The translations under genes were made by a program, and so were the position numbers. From the NCBI GenBank assembly GCA_011800805.1, contig MPNW01000550.1, forward strand, positions 9,165 through 70,219: a DNA stretch of 61,055 nt, given 5' to 3'. A model generated the notes under the pieces. That model was not told the origin of the DNA. It worked only from the letters and a program-made list of their open reading frames with translations, and ran no database searches. Below are positions 60,086 to 61,055 of this stretch, one piece after another. The stretch comes from Hirudo medicinalis. Lineage: Eukaryota > Annelida > Clitellata > Hirudinida > Hirudinidae. Position 1 is the stretch's first letter, and each line of letters starts with the position of its first letter.

Positions 60086-60723
60086 TACTCATTGAAATCA
60101 GTTGAGCAGTGATCAAAAATCAGACCCTCTTGACACATGCAACATAGAGCATACAACATACAACACATACAATATACAACACATGCAACAAACAACACAT
60201 ACAGCATACAACACATGCAACAAACAACACATACAACATACAACACGTGCAACAAACAACACCTACAACATACAACACATGCAACAAACAAGGCACTGTC
60301 AAGCTTAAGTGTTTAAATGCGTATGTCCTACCATAGAAGTCACTCAAACCAAATCCCAATTAGCTTAACAAAACGACGAGGACATCGACGACGATGGTGA
60401 CGATATGAGGATAAGCTACTTAACGTCATCGAAATTAACCAAACATGGTCACGGACCACGATAGGTGTCGAAGCCGGAACCTCTCGACTTGTGACTTGAT
60501 GACAGTGTAGGAGACAGACTTGGTTGGATATCGACTGCGTGGATTGATTTCAATCACTTCTCTGCATGGGATGTCCCAAATTAGACATTCATTCAAAACA
60601 AACAAACAACGTACGATATGAGGATTCGGGGTGGATCCATTGTTATCCTGAGCAATAAAAAGTAGACTGTTCGTGATTTGTATTTGTCACGTTGTCATTC
60701 TTATAGTCAAGAAATTATGACAA

Positions 60724-60807
<84 letters not shown>

Positions 60808-60995
60808 GATGTCGACGACGACGACGATTATAGTGTAATAACCAGAGAGGAATCTTGATGGTGATATTGATAATAAGAATACCCACACGGTTACCAATGA
60901 TAACATATTAATAACAATAATAATGATAGCAACAGGAAAAGATATTTAAGTCATAAGTGCATTATTGATGAAGTCGAAAAAATAATAATATGAAC

Positions 60996-61032
<37 letters not shown>

Positions 61033-61055
61033 TCATCGTCACCTTCACCATCGTT
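58397..61055. repeat. Right-end repeat-rich region, no gene
   Basis: AAT/ACT arrays 58675-58820, GAT/GGT arrays with an N 59140-59340, ATT arrays 59980-60085, an ACAACATACAACACATGC-type minisatellite 60138-60292, a GAT array 60725-60830 and AAT 60998-61030. Unique sequence between them shows no supported exon. Confidence 0.7.

Overview
This is a eukaryotic, metazoan window. The genes are split by short GT-AG introns with conserved phases, and there are poly(A) signals and DNA-transposon and LINE remnants. The best clue to lineage is a gene at 17599-18777 for a linker chain of the giant extracellular haemoglobin (signal peptide, coiled coil, LDL-A module, beta-barrel-like tail). That protein is characteristic of annelids, so I read the window as annelid genomic DNA, possibly clitellate (leech or earthworm). 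The species cannot be named from sequence alone.

Left part (1-28 kb) is compact and gene-rich. In order it holds: the last exon of a GH18 chitinase (+); a single-pass membrane protein with a coiled or charged ectodomain, a furin-like site, TSP1 and EGF modules, a TM segment and a long basic tail (-); a DDT/WHIM chromatin-remodelling protein resembling RSF1, with an acidic Asp/Glu/Tyr-rich C-terminus (+); a caspase-3/7-type effector caspase (-); nested MITEs; a protein with two FADD-like death domains (+); the haemoglobin linker (-); ribosomal protein L12 (-); an intronless rhodopsin-family GPCR (+); and an acidic protein of unknown function with a possible PP1-docking motif (+). The caspase and the tandem death-domain protein lie head to head about 2.9 kb apart, the most suggestive functional pairing here.

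Middle part (28-33 kb) has no host gene I can defend. It contains two decayed RNase-H-bearing non-LTR retrotransposon fragments, their 3'-tail repeats, and a decayed copy of part of the neighbouring ZMIZ exon.

Right part (33-61 kb) is dominated by one large minus-strand gene, a ZMIZ1/ZMIZ2 (Drosophila tonalli) homologue, with 14 exons placed between 33302 and about 49533. The exon encoding the second half of its SP-RING zinc domain is absent. It should lie in an intron that contains a single N, probably an assembly gap. Another ZMIZ intron carries two correctly spliced-looking exons of an ABCC (sulfonylurea-receptor-like) transporter. From about 36 kb onward introns and intergenic DNA are saturated with trinucleotide and tetranucleotide microsatellites; most open frames there are repeat translations and were left out. 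The 49.5-61 kb segment yields only two weak candidate first exons.

Exon boundaries were derived by hand from splice consensus, phase matching and remembered family sequence. No alignment or database search was run.
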